Origin: Dinoroseobacter sp013215265
GTDB lineage: Bacteria; Pseudomonadota; Alphaproteobacteria; Rhodobacterales; Rhodobacteraceae
NCBI GenBank assembly: GCA_963691755.1
Contig: OY829366.1
Span: 2,480,001-2,544,000, forward strand
Length of the DNA: 64,000 nt
Direction: 5' to 3'
Shown here: one piece after another, positions 44,949 to 53,464 of the stretch
How positions within the stretch are numbered: the stretch's first letter is position 1
How the letters are laid out: each line of letters begins with the position of its first letter
Translations under genes and position numbers: made by a program
Notes under the pieces: model-generated
Databases searched by the model: none
Seen by the model: only the letters and a program-made list of their open reading frames with translations
Told to the model about the DNA's origin: nothing

Positions 44949-46340
44949 TCAGCCGGGAGAGAGACCACGCAAACGTTCTGACCGGCGACGCAGCAGCTCA
45001 ACCGTTGTCAGCAGTAGGATCGAGATCGTAACCAGAACGGTCGCTGCGGCAAGAATAGTCGGACTGATTTGCTCGCGAAGACCCGTGAACATTTGCCACG
45101 GCAGCGTCTGTTGCTTCGCGGATCCAACAAAGAGAACCACCACAACCTCATCAAACGACGTGATGAACGCGAACAAGCCGCCGGAAATCACACCTGGCAG
45201 GATCAGGGGCATCTGCACCCGGAAGAACGTCGTGACAGGGTTTGCGCCCATGTTGGCGGCAGCACGGGTCAACGAATTGTCAAACCCAACCAGCGTTGCG
45301 GTCACCGTGATAATAACAAAAGGTACACCTAATACCGCATGGGCCAAAATCACTTTCACATATCCAACGAAAGATTGGTTCAGACCCAGTGTTGCCTCAA
45401 GCCAGTTGCCCAGCGGGGCGTAGAAGAAAAACATTCCAGTGGCAGAGATAATCAAGGGTACGATCATGGGTGAAATCATGATCGCCATGATCCATTGGCG
45501 GAACGGCACGTGAGATTGGGACAGCCCAATTGCAGCCAGAGTTCCCAGGCTCACCGAGATCAAGGTCGCAAAGGGCGCGATGATTAGTGAGTTTTTGAGT
45601 GGGGTCATCCACTCTGCCCCGGACACGCCCCACATTTTCCCAACAATCACACCGAGGACAGCGCCGACCAGCGCAAATATGACGAACTTCCCAATGCTCC
45701 GTTCGGCGTTTGGAAGAAGCTGCAGTAGCCCCCCGACAACCGCGCCAATCAAGGTACCGTATAGCAAACCAAGACCCGGACGTCCGCCGCCATCAAAGAA
45801 ATTGCGGTAGTGCTTCAGGCTGTAGCCCTCAGCCTCAAAGGCCAGCATGGCCGGCGTAAAGGTGAAAAAGTCCTGAGCGTTAAAGCTGAGCCACATCACC
45901 GGCACCAGTGGGGCCACAAGAAAAAACAGGATCATGGCTGCAATAGCGAGGAACACGTTGTGCCAAAGTGTCTGCGCGGCGGTGTAATAGGTCGGCACAC
46001 CTGCGCGATACTGGCCAGACCCAATCCAAGTCGCAAACCATCCCAAGCACAGGCCGACGACAGCACCGCCAACCAGACCCCCGGTCCCCCCGAAAATCAG
46101 GCCAGCGATTGCAAACAGGGCGGCGGTGCTCCAGGTTTTTTTCCGGCGCGCGATCCCTTCAAACTGAGCCAAGACTACGGAGAGCAAAGCGCCAATAAGA
46201 GCTCCAACAACACAGCCGACCATCGGTTGTTCAAAGACGTTACCGGTCACAAAACCCAGGCAAGCCCCCAAAATGGCAACCATTGGGACGGTGAAGGTCA
46301 AAAGTGGAGGGCGTTCTACTGATATGTTCAAATCGCTCAT
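44949..46340 (-). CDS. ABC transporter permease, PotC type, with extra glycine-rich membrane segments
   Basis: This is the inner-membrane permease of a spermidine/putrescine-type transporter. The C-terminal half is ordinary: LSQSHVPFRQWIMAIMISPM, and the coupling loop RAAANMGANPVTTFFRVQMP. At 463 residues it is about 200 longer than PotC. The extra parts are two N-terminal Gly-rich hydrophobic hairpins (ILGACLGFVTGNVFEQ, LIFGGTGGLVGGAVVGLCLG) and another Gly-rich pair inserted after the first core segment. It starts 4 bases after the partner permease. Confidence 0.88.
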   Translation of the reverse strand: MSDLNISVERPPLLTFTVPMVAILGACLGFVTGNVFEQPMVGCVVGALIGALLSVVLAQFEGIARRKKTWSTAALFAIAGLIFGGTGGLVGGAVVGLCLGWFATWIGSGQYRAGVPTYYTAAQTLWHNVFLAIAAMILFFLVAPLVPVMWLSFNAQDFFTFTPAMLAFEAEGYSLKHYRNFFDGGGRPGLGLLYGTLIGAVVGGLLQLLPNAERSIGKFVIFALVGAVLGVIVGKMWGVSGAEWMTPLKNSLIIAPFATLISVSLGTLAAIGLSQSHVPFRQWIMAIMISPMIVPLIISATGMFFFYAPLGNWLEATLGLNQSFVGYVKVILAHAVLGVPFVIITVTATLVGFDNSLTRAAANMGANPVTTFFRVQMPLILPGVISGGLFAFITSFDEVVVVLFVGSAKQQTLPWQMFTGLREQISPTILAAATVLVTISILLLTTVELLRRRSERLRGLSPG

Positions 46341-46343
46341 GGA

Positions 46344-48011
46344 TCAGCCCCCCAGTTTCACATTGTCGATGCCCACGATCCGATCGTAGAGCCAGTACAG
46401 CAACAGAACCACCGCAAGAAGGATCGAGCCAAGCGCTGCTGCCAAGCCCCAGTTCAGGGAACTTGAGATATGGTAGGCAATTCGGTTCGAGATAAAGACG
46501 CCATCTGTACCCCCAACGATTTCAGGCGTGATGTAGTAGCCAATCGCCAGAATGAACACGAGGATCGAGCCCGCTCCAATTCCCGGCACCGATTGTGGAA
46601 AATACACACGCCAGAACGCTGTCCAGTTTGTCGCTCCCAGGCTTTTGGCGGCACGCAGATAACTCGGCGGAATGGTCTTCATGACAGAATAAAGCGGCAG
46701 GATCATGAACGGCAGCAGGATATGCGTCATCGCAATCACAGTCCCCGTTGCATTGTTCATAAGAATTAATCGATTGGCGTCGTCGACAAAGCCCAGCCAG
46801 ACAAGGATGTCGTTGATCACCCCTTGCTGTTGCAGCAAAACCTTCCAGGCAGAGGTCCGGACAAGCAGCGATGTCCAAAACGGCAACAGCACAAGGATCA
46901 TCAGCACGTTCGCAGTTCGCATCGGCAAGTTGGCCAAAAGCCAGGCCACCGGGTACCCCAAGATGATACAGCTGCCTGTGATAACGAGCGACATCCACAA
47001 CGTCCGGATGAACAGCTTGTTATAGATCTGCTGGTTCTCGGGGCGAACCTGTGCGCCGTCAGGCCCTTTTTCCATATCAACAGCATTCAGGAAGTAGCCA
47101 GATGTGTAATTAGGGCTATAGATCTTAATCGTTTGCCAGACCTCGGGATCCAGCCAATCTTCGTCGAGATCCGCGAACGCCTCGCGAAGGGTCAGATCTG
47201 GGAGTTGGTCCAGATTTGCAGCAATAAGCTGCAAGTCAGCGGCATGCGGGCCGTCATAGGCGTTGACGGCCGCCACGACATCAGCGTCGCGCATATCGAG
47301 GCCCAGCGCAGCATAGACTGCCTCCCAAGGGTCGCGCTTGGACACGTCGCGCTCTTCTTCCAAAGCTTCGAAAATGGCCCAATCCGCATAGGCGGCTGTC
47401 GTCAGGGGCAGCATCGCTGCAATTTCGCCCGACAATGTCAGCCCGACATCGCCCTCAAACTGTCCAGGGACCATCTGGTTCCACAGTGTGCGCCGGGCTT
47501 CGAGCACCGCCTCTCCGCCTGTGCCGGACATTATCGCATACCACGTTTCGCCATCTTTCAGCGCGGGCGCGATGTCCTCGATCGGATCCTGCCATTCTTC
47601 ACCCACTTTATCCAGTTTACGCCCAGAGGTTCGGAAGAGCGAGGAGGTTCCAGTTTGTTCGTAATTCAAACGCGTGCCAAGCTTTGTGTGCTCTTTGGCT
47701 TCCGCAGCCCGATACAAATCAAAAAACAAGTTTTGAAACACCGCTTCGTCTGGTGCGGTGTCTGAATTTGAATCCCAGGATTCCAACGCCGCCGTTGCTT
47801 CCGGAATGGTGTTCGAAACGATCTGGTTTTCCACGGATCGCAACAACATCGACGCGATCGGAATGATGAAGGTGATCACGACAAACAGAAGCAGCGGCGC
47901 GATCAGCGCAAGCGCTCGAAGCTTTTGGCGTCTCAATGCCCGTGCGAGGCTTGTTTTCAACGGCGTGCCGTCAGCAGCGAGCATAGGACCGGAAGATGTC
48001 GTGTCACTCAT
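46344..48011 (-). CDS. ABC transporter permease, PotB type, with large periplasmic insert
   Basis: The 555-residue permease has a first membrane segment (about 32-55, ALALIAPLLLFVVITFIIPI), then a soluble insert of about 250 residues before the remaining core membrane segments. The coupling loop is LRAAKSLGATNWTAFWRVYF. Ordinary PotB is about 280 residues. The insert is acidic and Trp-rich and would lie in the periplasm, where it may help receive substrate. It is co-transcribed with the binding protein and the second permease. Confidence 0.88.
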   Translation of the reverse strand: MSDTTSSGPMLAADGTPLKTSLARALRRQKLRALALIAPLLLFVVITFIIPIASMLLRSVENQIVSNTIPEATAALESWDSNSDTAPDEAVFQNLFFDLYRAAEAKEHTKLGTRLNYEQTGTSSLFRTSGRKLDKVGEEWQDPIEDIAPALKDGETWYAIMSGTGGEAVLEARRTLWNQMVPGQFEGDVGLTLSGEIAAMLPLTTAAYADWAIFEALEEERDVSKRDPWEAVYAALGLDMRDADVVAAVNAYDGPHAADLQLIAANLDQLPDLTLREAFADLDEDWLDPEVWQTIKIYSPNYTSGYFLNAVDMEKGPDGAQVRPENQQIYNKLFIRTLWMSLVITGSCIILGYPVAWLLANLPMRTANVLMILVLLPFWTSLLVRTSAWKVLLQQQGVINDILVWLGFVDDANRLILMNNATGTVIAMTHILLPFMILPLYSVMKTIPPSYLRAAKSLGATNWTAFWRVYFPQSVPGIGAGSILVFILAIGYYITPEIVGGTDGVFISNRIAYHISSSLNWGLAAALGSILLAVVLLLYWLYDRIVGIDNVKLGG

Positions 48012-48079
48012 GTGGACCCCGTGGAATTCTACTTATCATGTCCGGCTTGTGGATGCCGGTTCACCTTTAACATTGGGAT

Positions 48080-48103
48080 GAGAAGGGCCAAGAGGCCCTT
48101 CTC
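48080..48103 (-). terminator. Intercistronic hairpin after the binding-protein gene
   Basis: Perfect ten-base arms GAGAAGGGCC/GGCCCTTCTC with a four-base loop, 12 bases past the binding-protein stop and before the permease gene. There is no U-run. It is a likely mRNA stabiliser or partial attenuator, in the same relative place as the hairpin in the 4-10 kb transporter operon. Confidence 0.6.
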
Positions 48104-48115
48104 GAAAGGTTCAGC

Positions 48116-49231
48116 TTATTGAGCCAACCACGCCTGGAACTTCGCGTCGATGTCGTCGCGGTAGTCTGCCCAGAACTCGTAGTTATACAGGAACGTGTTC
48201 GCTGCATTGTTTGGATCGGTTGGCATATGTGGCGCCATGTCGATCCCCAGCGATGCGTGCTTGCCAACAAGTGGTGCGGAAGACAAACGTGCAGGACCGT
48301 ACGAAATGTACTTGGCCTGATCCGCGAGACGCTGTGTGTCGGTCGCGAAATAGACGAAGTCCAGCGCACGTGCCTTGCGCTCGTCAGACAGACCCTCTGG
48401 AATGATCCATCCGTCCAGGTCAAACACCTGTGCGTCCCACATCATGCCGATAGGCTGTCCCTGCTCTTCGATCGCAGCGAACAGACGGCCATTATAGGTT
48501 GATCCCATGAAGATCTCACCGTCAGCCAGAAGCTGTGGCGTATCGGCGCCTGCAGACCACCAGATCACACTGTCTTTAATGGTATCGAGCTTGGCGAGTG
48601 CGCGTTCCTGACCTTCTTCGGTCTCCAGAACGTCATAAACGTCATCCTTGGCAACACCATCGCAAAGCAGTGCCCATTCAACGTTGTTGATCGGACGCTT
48701 TTCGAGTGCACGCATGCCTGGATAGGTTTCCAGGTCGAATACGTCACAGATGTTAGATGGCGCGGCTACACCGTCTGGAACCATGTCGGTGCGATATCCG
48801 AAGGTTGTCGAATAGACAATCTGTGGGATGAAGCAGTCGCCAACCAGCAGGTCACCGAAGTCATCTTCTGCGGATGTACCATCAGGAGCTGCAGCGAGTT
48901 GCTCGTCCGCGTCAATCTCCATGGCCAGGCCTTCGTCGCACAGGCGCAATGCGTCTGCAGCAACCACGTCAACAACATCCCAAGTGATGTTGCCCGCTTC
49001 GTTCATCGCACGAAGCTTAGCAACGGCCTCGGCCGAGCTTTCGTCCCAGGTGACGCTCACGCCTTCGTTCATGGCGGTGTAAGGGTCAGTGTAGGCGTTG
49101 ATTTGGCTTTGCTGATAGGCGCCGCCCCAGCTGACCAGCGTCATGTCACTTGCCATGTGACCGTCAGCATGCGCCATGCCGGCCACCAGGCTCAAAGCCG
49201 AAACCGTCGATACGATTTTAATCTTGTTCAT
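48116..49231 (-). CDS. ABC transporter substrate-binding protein, PotD/family 1 type
   Basis: This 371-residue periplasmic protein has a Sec signal peptide (MNKIKIVSTVSALSLVAGMAHA, cleavage near residue 22). The mature part begins MTLVSWGGAYQQSQINAYTD, the standard start of spermidine/putrescine-type binding proteins. PEGLSDERKARALDFVYFAT is another family block. ATG 49231 has GGGAG upstream. The creatinase gene in the same set makes creatine or a related solute a candidate ligand; that is inference. Confidence 0.92.
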   Translation of the reverse strand: MNKIKIVSTVSALSLVAGMAHADGHMASDMTLVSWGGAYQQSQINAYTDPYTAMNEGVSVTWDESSAEAVAKLRAMNEAGNITWDVVDVVAADALRLCDEGLAMEIDADEQLAAAPDGTSAEDDFGDLLVGDCFIPQIVYSTTFGYRTDMVPDGVAAPSNICDVFDLETYPGMRALEKRPINNVEWALLCDGVAKDDVYDVLETEEGQERALAKLDTIKDSVIWWSAGADTPQLLADGEIFMGSTYNGRLFAAIEEQGQPIGMMWDAQVFDLDGWIIPEGLSDERKARALDFVYFATDTQRLADQAKYISYGPARLSSAPLVGKHASLGIDMAPHMPTDPNNAANTFLYNYEFWADYRDDIDAKFQAWLAQ

Positions 49232-49328
49232 GATAACTCCCATGTATCATCTCGTGATTGTTTTTGTCGGGTCACGAGTTTTCCCCGAAACTCACAAGCA
49301 CGTATCAACGCGCCTGCAAGAATTCCAA

Positions 49329-50432
49329 TCATGCATCCAACGCGCGACAATCCTGAGGCAGCCAACCTATGTCGACATGCGTGCCCGGCGCCAAGCGCAC
49401 CTGGTCAGGCGCGTTACGCGTTTTTACCACAAATTCTTCGTTTCCAGCGACGCGCAAGCGGGTCCGGAAAATATCGCCCATATAGACAAACTCCAGAACC
49501 TCTGCCTTGAGGGTATGCGCCCCTTCTTGCAGACGTTCAGGGTTCATTTCGACCCGTTCAGGTCGGATTGAGACGCGCGTGCGATCTCCCACTTTTGAAA
49601 CGTTCACCGGTTTGGCGTCAATAATCTCGCCCCCGTCCAGTTTGACCTCACAAAGATCGGGACCTTTGATGTCTGTAACCACACCTTCGAGTGTATTATT
49701 TTCACCAATGAATTGCGCCACAAAGCTGTTCTCGGGTTCTTCATAAAGCGTATCAGGTGGCGCAAGCTGCTGGATCCGGCCGTCTTCAAAAACAGCAACG
49801 CGATCTGACATTGTCAGGGCTTCAGTCTGGTCATGGGTCACATACACGGTGGTGATCCCCAAGTTATGAGCCAGACGAGTGATTTCGAATTGCATATGCT
49901 CGCGAAGCTGCTTGTCGAGCGCCCCCAGGGGTTCATCCATCAGAACCAATTCGGGTTCGAACACAAGCGCACGGGCCAGCGCGATGCGTTGTTGCTGCCC
50001 GCCCGACAGTTGCGCCGGGCGCCGCCCCCCAAACGCGCCCATCTGAACCATATCCAAGGCCCGTTTCACCTTTTCTTCGCGAGTGGCTTTGTCCAGCTTG
50101 CGTACCTCAAGGGGAAAGGCGAGATTTTCTGCCACAGTCATATGAGGGAACAGGGCATAATTCTGAAAAACCATTCCAATGCCGCGCTTATGGGGTGGAA
50201 TGTTATTGATGGGCTTGCCGTCCAAAAGGATCTCGCCATGCGTTGCAGTCTCAAAACCAGCCAGCATCATAAGGCAGGTGGTTTTACCTGAACCCGACGG
50301 GCCCAACATCGTCAGGAATTCTCCCTGCGGCATCGAAAGATTCAGGTCCTTCACGACCAGATTTTCGCCGTCATAAGACTTTTGAACGCGATCAAATTTC
50401 ACGAATGATTGGTCATCTGTCGAGTCGAGCAC
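49329..50432 (-). CDS. ABC transporter ATP-binding protein, PotA type
   Basis: The 367-residue ATPase has Walker A GPSGSGKT, the Q-loop MVFQNYALFPHMTVAENL, signature LSGGQQQR, Walker B LVLMDEPLGALD, an H-loop VTHDQTEAL, and a C-terminal TOBE-like regulatory domain (about 270-367). It starts at GTG 50432 with GGGGAG six bases upstream. It is the first gene of the transporter set; a perfect palindrome lies just upstream. Confidence 0.94.
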   Translation of the reverse strand: MLDSTDDQSFVKFDRVQKSYDGENLVVKDLNLSMPQGEFLTMLGPSGSGKTTCLMMLAGFETATHGEILLDGKPINNIPPHKRGIGMVFQNYALFPHMTVAENLAFPLEVRKLDKATREEKVKRALDMVQMGAFGGRRPAQLSGGQQQRIALARALVFEPELVLMDEPLGALDKQLREHMQFEITRLAHNLGITTVYVTHDQTEALTMSDRVAVFEDGRIQQLAPPDTLYEEPENSFVAQFIGENNTLEGVVTDIKGPDLCEVKLDGGEIIDAKPVNVSKVGDRTRVSIRPERVEMNPERLQEGAHTLKAEVLEFVYMGDIFRTRLRVAGNEEFVVKTRNAPDQVRLAPGTHVDIGWLPQDCRALDA

Positions 50433-50458
50433 CGACTTCTCCCCTTTGAGCCTTTCCG

Positions 50459-50478
50459 TGTCCTATAGGTATAGGACA
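50459..50478. promoter_or_regulatory. Perfect palindrome upstream of the PotA-like gene, probable operator
   Basis: TGTCCTATA-GG-TATAGGACA: nine-base perfect arms around a two-base centre, 27-46 bases before the GTG start. Position and symmetry are those of a dimeric repressor site. The style resembles operators of GntR-type regulators, but no regulator gene is adjacent, so the cognate protein is unknown. Confidence 0.6.
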
Positions 50479-50549
50479 TCTTTGATCACAGCATCCACAG
50501 GCTACATGCGCAACCTTGAATGCGATAATTTGATCAACTGATTGATTTT

Positions 50550-51257
50550 TCATATGTTTGCACAGTTTTTCATATGCCACGTAAGCGCTGAATTGCTGGA
50601 AAATACCGGCTTACCAAGTCGTTCTTGGATTTTCGGAAGCACGTTGAGCGTTTTTAGATTGGTACAACTTAGGAAAAGCCCATCGGCATCCGCATGACGG
50701 CCAAGGTTCAAAGCAGCGTCCAAGATCGAAGCTTCATCGATCCGTGCGACCTTTGCCTCCTCGGCCTCCCCAAAAGTGCCAAATACGTCTGTGGAGAGGC
50801 CCGCTTTCGAAAACGCCGCTCGCAACGGAACGTTAACCGCATCCACATACGGCGAAAGAAGTGCCAGCTTCGAAAGTCCATGGTGCTTGGCGTAAGAGAT
50901 GGCGGCACGCAGCGGGTTGGTGACCTCCTTGGCGTTGCAGGCTGACTTCACGCGCATGGCCACAGCCTCCGATCCGATAATCGCACTGGCAGAGGTACAG
51001 CCATAACCAACGACAGCATAGTCAAGAGACTTGGGCAGAAGATCCGCACTTGCAACAATATCTGCTTCCATCGCGCGCAGAGTGTCTGGCGTCACAGTCG
51101 GGGCGCTTGGTATCCGACTGACATAGAGTGCGACCGGATCCCTCGCGAAAGCCTTGTGCAATTCAGGTTCAAGCGTTTCATCGGCGCGTAGCACAATCAG
51201 ACCCAGTGGGGTCGGCATGGCGTCTTCCGAAACAAGGCTGTAGGGCATATTATTCAT
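50550..51257 (-). CDS. Asp/Glu racemase-fold protein (maleate isomerase/EutA-like)
   Basis: This 235-residue two-domain protein has one Cys in each half, as in the cofactor-independent racemase/arylmalonate decarboxylase superfamily: GYGCTSASAIIG (first) and LFLSCTNLKTLNV (second). The start resembles MPTPLGLIVLRADETLEPEL of ectoine-cluster EutA proteins. Its ATG overlaps the stop of the M24 gene as ATGA. The reaction is not determined. Confidence 0.78.
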   Translation of the reverse strand: MNNMPYSLVSEDAMPTPLGLIVLRADETLEPELHKAFARDPVALYVSRIPSAPTVTPDTLRAMEADIVASADLLPKSLDYAVVGYGCTSASAIIGSEAVAMRVKSACNAKEVTNPLRAAISYAKHHGLSKLALLSPYVDAVNVPLRAAFSKAGLSTDVFGTFGEAEEAKVARIDEASILDAALNLGRHADADGLFLSCTNLKTLNVLPKIQERLGKPVFSSNSALTWHMKNCANI

Positions 51258-52378
51258 AAAAGCGGGATCTCCGTCCCTGCCTTGGGGCTGAGGAACACTG
51301 GTGCACCGTCGGTGATCAAAATATCCTCTTCATGCACTATGATCTGATCGCCGATTGAAATGCCCGGCTCAAGCGTCAAGATCATCCCTTGTTCCAGCAC
51401 TGTTTGATCCTTTGAAATGAGGGAAGGCCATTCGGTCAGAGACATCCCCAGTCCATGTCCAAGACGCCCCGCATCAGTCCCCTCACCCAACTTACTGTTC
51501 ATGGCGTGAAAAACATCTGCCGCCGTAGCCCCCGGCCGCGCCACTTCTGCACCTGCCTGTGTTGCGTCAATCAGGCAACGATAAGCATCTTGCACCCTTG
51601 CATCAGGCGCCCCGACCGACCAGTTCCGGTCAAAATCGCAAAAGTAGCCATCGAAAACGAGGCCGGTGTCCAGCATCAGCAAATCGCCCTTCGCCAAAGG
51701 GGCGGGTGTGGCTGGTGAAATCACATCTCGATAACCAGACGGTCCTGCTCCACCGGCCAAATAAGGCACCCAATCGGCACCTTCTTCGAGACAAAGCATC
51801 TGGAAATTGCGAAACACCTGTTCCAGTGGCACCCCTTCCCGGGCAATCTCTGGCACGCGCTCAAACGCGCGACCCGCGATCTGGCAAGCCATGGCAACTT
51901 TGTCGATCTCAGCTGGTGATTTCACCATACGCAAGCGCCGCAGAATACTTGCGTCCGAGGTCAGAGAAGCCCCGTTTGCAACCCGGTCAAGGTCTGCTTT
52001 CGGCATGCGGACATGCGTTTCATGTCCATCGGGCAAGCCAACGCGCCCGCCTTTTGCAACCTCATTCAGCGTTTCGATTAAAAGGCCAACGCCGTCATCT
52101 TCAAGATCTGGCGAAGACCAGGTCCGGATATCTTCAATCCAAGTCTGCCCCATAAGGTCTGCCCCAATTGAGGGGATGACGGCGACAGGCTTGCCAGTGG
52201 AAGGTACAATCAGAAACCACGGTCGGGTTGGACTTTCCCAAAACCGGGTAAGATAGCCCGTAAAATACCGCAGCTCAGGCTCCGTGGTCAGCAGTAACGC
52301 AGCCAGATCGTGTTTAGCCATAAGCGCTTGCGCGCGCGCCGTCCGGTTAGCAAACTCAGAGACTTCGAAACCTCTCAA
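51254..52378 (-). CDS. M24-family metallopeptidase-like enzyme (Xaa-Pro peptidase fold)
   Basis: This 374-residue pita-bread-fold protein has an N-terminal creatinase-like domain (TTEPELRYFTGYLTRFW) and a C-terminal metal domain. Metal ligands appear in LLMLDTGLVFDGYFCDFDRN, LGHGLGMSLTEWP, LTLEPGI and VHEEDILI. It may cleave an amide or amidine in a small molecule, as ectoine hydrolase and creatinase do, rather than a peptide. The likely start is TTG 52378, overlapping the upstream stop (TTGA) with GGAGGT six bases before it; the GTG at 52402 is less likely. Confidence 0.85.
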   Translation of the reverse strand: MRGFEVSEFANRTARAQALMAKHDLAALLLTTEPELRYFTGYLTRFWESPTRPWFLIVPSTGKPVAVIPSIGADLMGQTWIEDIRTWSSPDLEDDGVGLLIETLNEVAKGGRVGLPDGHETHVRMPKADLDRVANGASLTSDASILRRLRMVKSPAEIDKVAMACQIAGRAFERVPEIAREGVPLEQVFRNFQMLCLEEGADWVPYLAGGAGPSGYRDVISPATPAPLAKGDLLMLDTGLVFDGYFCDFDRNWSVGAPDARVQDAYRCLIDATQAGAEVARPGATAADVFHAMNSKLGEGTDAGRLGHGLGMSLTEWPSLISKDQTVLEQGMILTLEPGISIGDQIIVHEEDILITDGAPVFLSPKAGTEIPLL

Positions 52379-53418
52379 TCCGAGACCTCCGAAAGGAAGC
52401 ACAGCACCTTTGCAGCGTTTCCAATCCCCAACGCTTCAAGCACATCTGTACGCAACGCGGCCGCTATACCGGCTCCGCCTGAGGCGGTTGTTTCCAGTCC
52501 GGCTTTCGCCATGGCGGGCAAGAAACCTTTTACTTCCTCGTCACTTAACGTCAGAAATTGATCCGCGTCCCGCGCCAGACCATTGAGCGCAATCAGCGAA
52601 GGCTCCTTACAATCAAGCCGCCCCATAATACTGTCAGGCCCGTCAGCAAACACGCATTTGCCAGCAACAATACTCGCCTGTAATGCAGGCGCGGCCTCGG
52701 GCTCAACAACGATGATTTGTGGCGCGTCCCCCCAAGCCTTGCGCGCATATGCGGCAACCGCGCCCGCCAGTCCACCGACGCCAGCCTGCAAAAAGATATG
52801 TGTGGGCACCTCTGGGCATTGTTCAACAGCCTCAGCAGCCATCTGCAAGTACCCCTCCATCAGGATGTAGGGAAGATCCGTGTATTCAGCCCAGGAGCTG
52901 TCTGATAGAAGGGTCCAACCATTCTTTGCCGCAGCGTCCTGAGCGGCCTGCATTGAAGCCGCGTAGTCTGACCCGGCGCGTACTGCATCCGCCCCGATCC
53001 CACGCAAACGCGTTGCAAAGCTCTCAGGTACTGTCTCAGCGATATAAACAACTGCCTTGGCACCAAATACCCGGGCCCCCGCAGCCAAGCTTAGTCCATG
53101 ATTCCCTGCACTTGCCGTTACATAGGTCCATCCATTTAAGGTCGTTGCATCCGGATCCGAGCTGGCCTCGGCCGCTTGTCGGGCAATCACATATGCCGCA
53201 CCCAGAGCCTTGAACGATCCAAGACCCATGCGCGGCCGCTCGTCTTTCACCCAGAGGGTGCTGGAATCAGTTAGCTCAGAGGCCTCAACCAAGGGCGTCG
53301 GCGCGGCTTTCGGACATTGTTTAAGCAAAGTTGCGACCCGACCTGCATCCACTGAGGGATAAGGCGCGTTGGCTGCGAGCTTGTATTGGCCTCGATGATT
53401 GTTAGCGACTAGGTGCAT
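52375..53418 (-). CDS. PLP-dependent diaminopropionate ammonia-lyase-like enzyme
   Basis: This 347-residue fold-type II PLP enzyme has the Schiff-base Lys in GLGSFKALGAAYV, TASAGNHGLSLAAGA as the substrate and phosphate loop, and FLQAGVGGLAGAVAAY as the glycine loop. ETTASGGAGIAA near the C-terminus resembles diaminopropionate ammonia-lyase (YgeX) and the threonine-dehydratase-like EutB of ectoine clusters. It probably eliminates ammonia from an amino acid with a beta leaving group. ATG 53418 follows a GTG at 53421. It is the first of three overlapping genes. Confidence 0.85.
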   Translation of the reverse strand: MHLVANNHRGQYKLAANAPYPSVDAGRVATLLKQCPKAAPTPLVEASELTDSSTLWVKDERPRMGLGSFKALGAAYVIARQAAEASSDPDATTLNGWTYVTASAGNHGLSLAAGARVFGAKAVVYIAETVPESFATRLRGIGADAVRAGSDYAASMQAAQDAAAKNGWTLLSDSSWAEYTDLPYILMEGYLQMAAEAVEQCPEVPTHIFLQAGVGGLAGAVAAYARKAWGDAPQIIVVEPEAAPALQASIVAGKCVFADGPDSIMGRLDCKEPSLIALNGLARDADQFLTLSDEEVKGFLPAMAKAGLETTASGGAGIAAALRTDVLEALGIGNAAKVLCFLSEVSD

Positions 53419-53464
53419 CACATTTGTCTGTGTGAACCGATCACACGACCCCCCATTCTTTGCG

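Noticed and set aside
50546..50576. Direct repeat TTTTTCATATG twice, 20 bases apart
   Set aside because: It overlaps the last codons of the racemase-like gene and is explained by its C-terminal codons plus AT-rich sequence; weak as an operator.
50550..52378. Assignment as a standard ectoine-degradation operon
   Set aside because: EutA-, M24- and EutB-like proteins are present, but the deacetylase (DoeB), ornithine cyclodeaminase (EutC) and AsnC-type regulator are missing, and the M24 N-terminus does not read like ectoine hydrolase.
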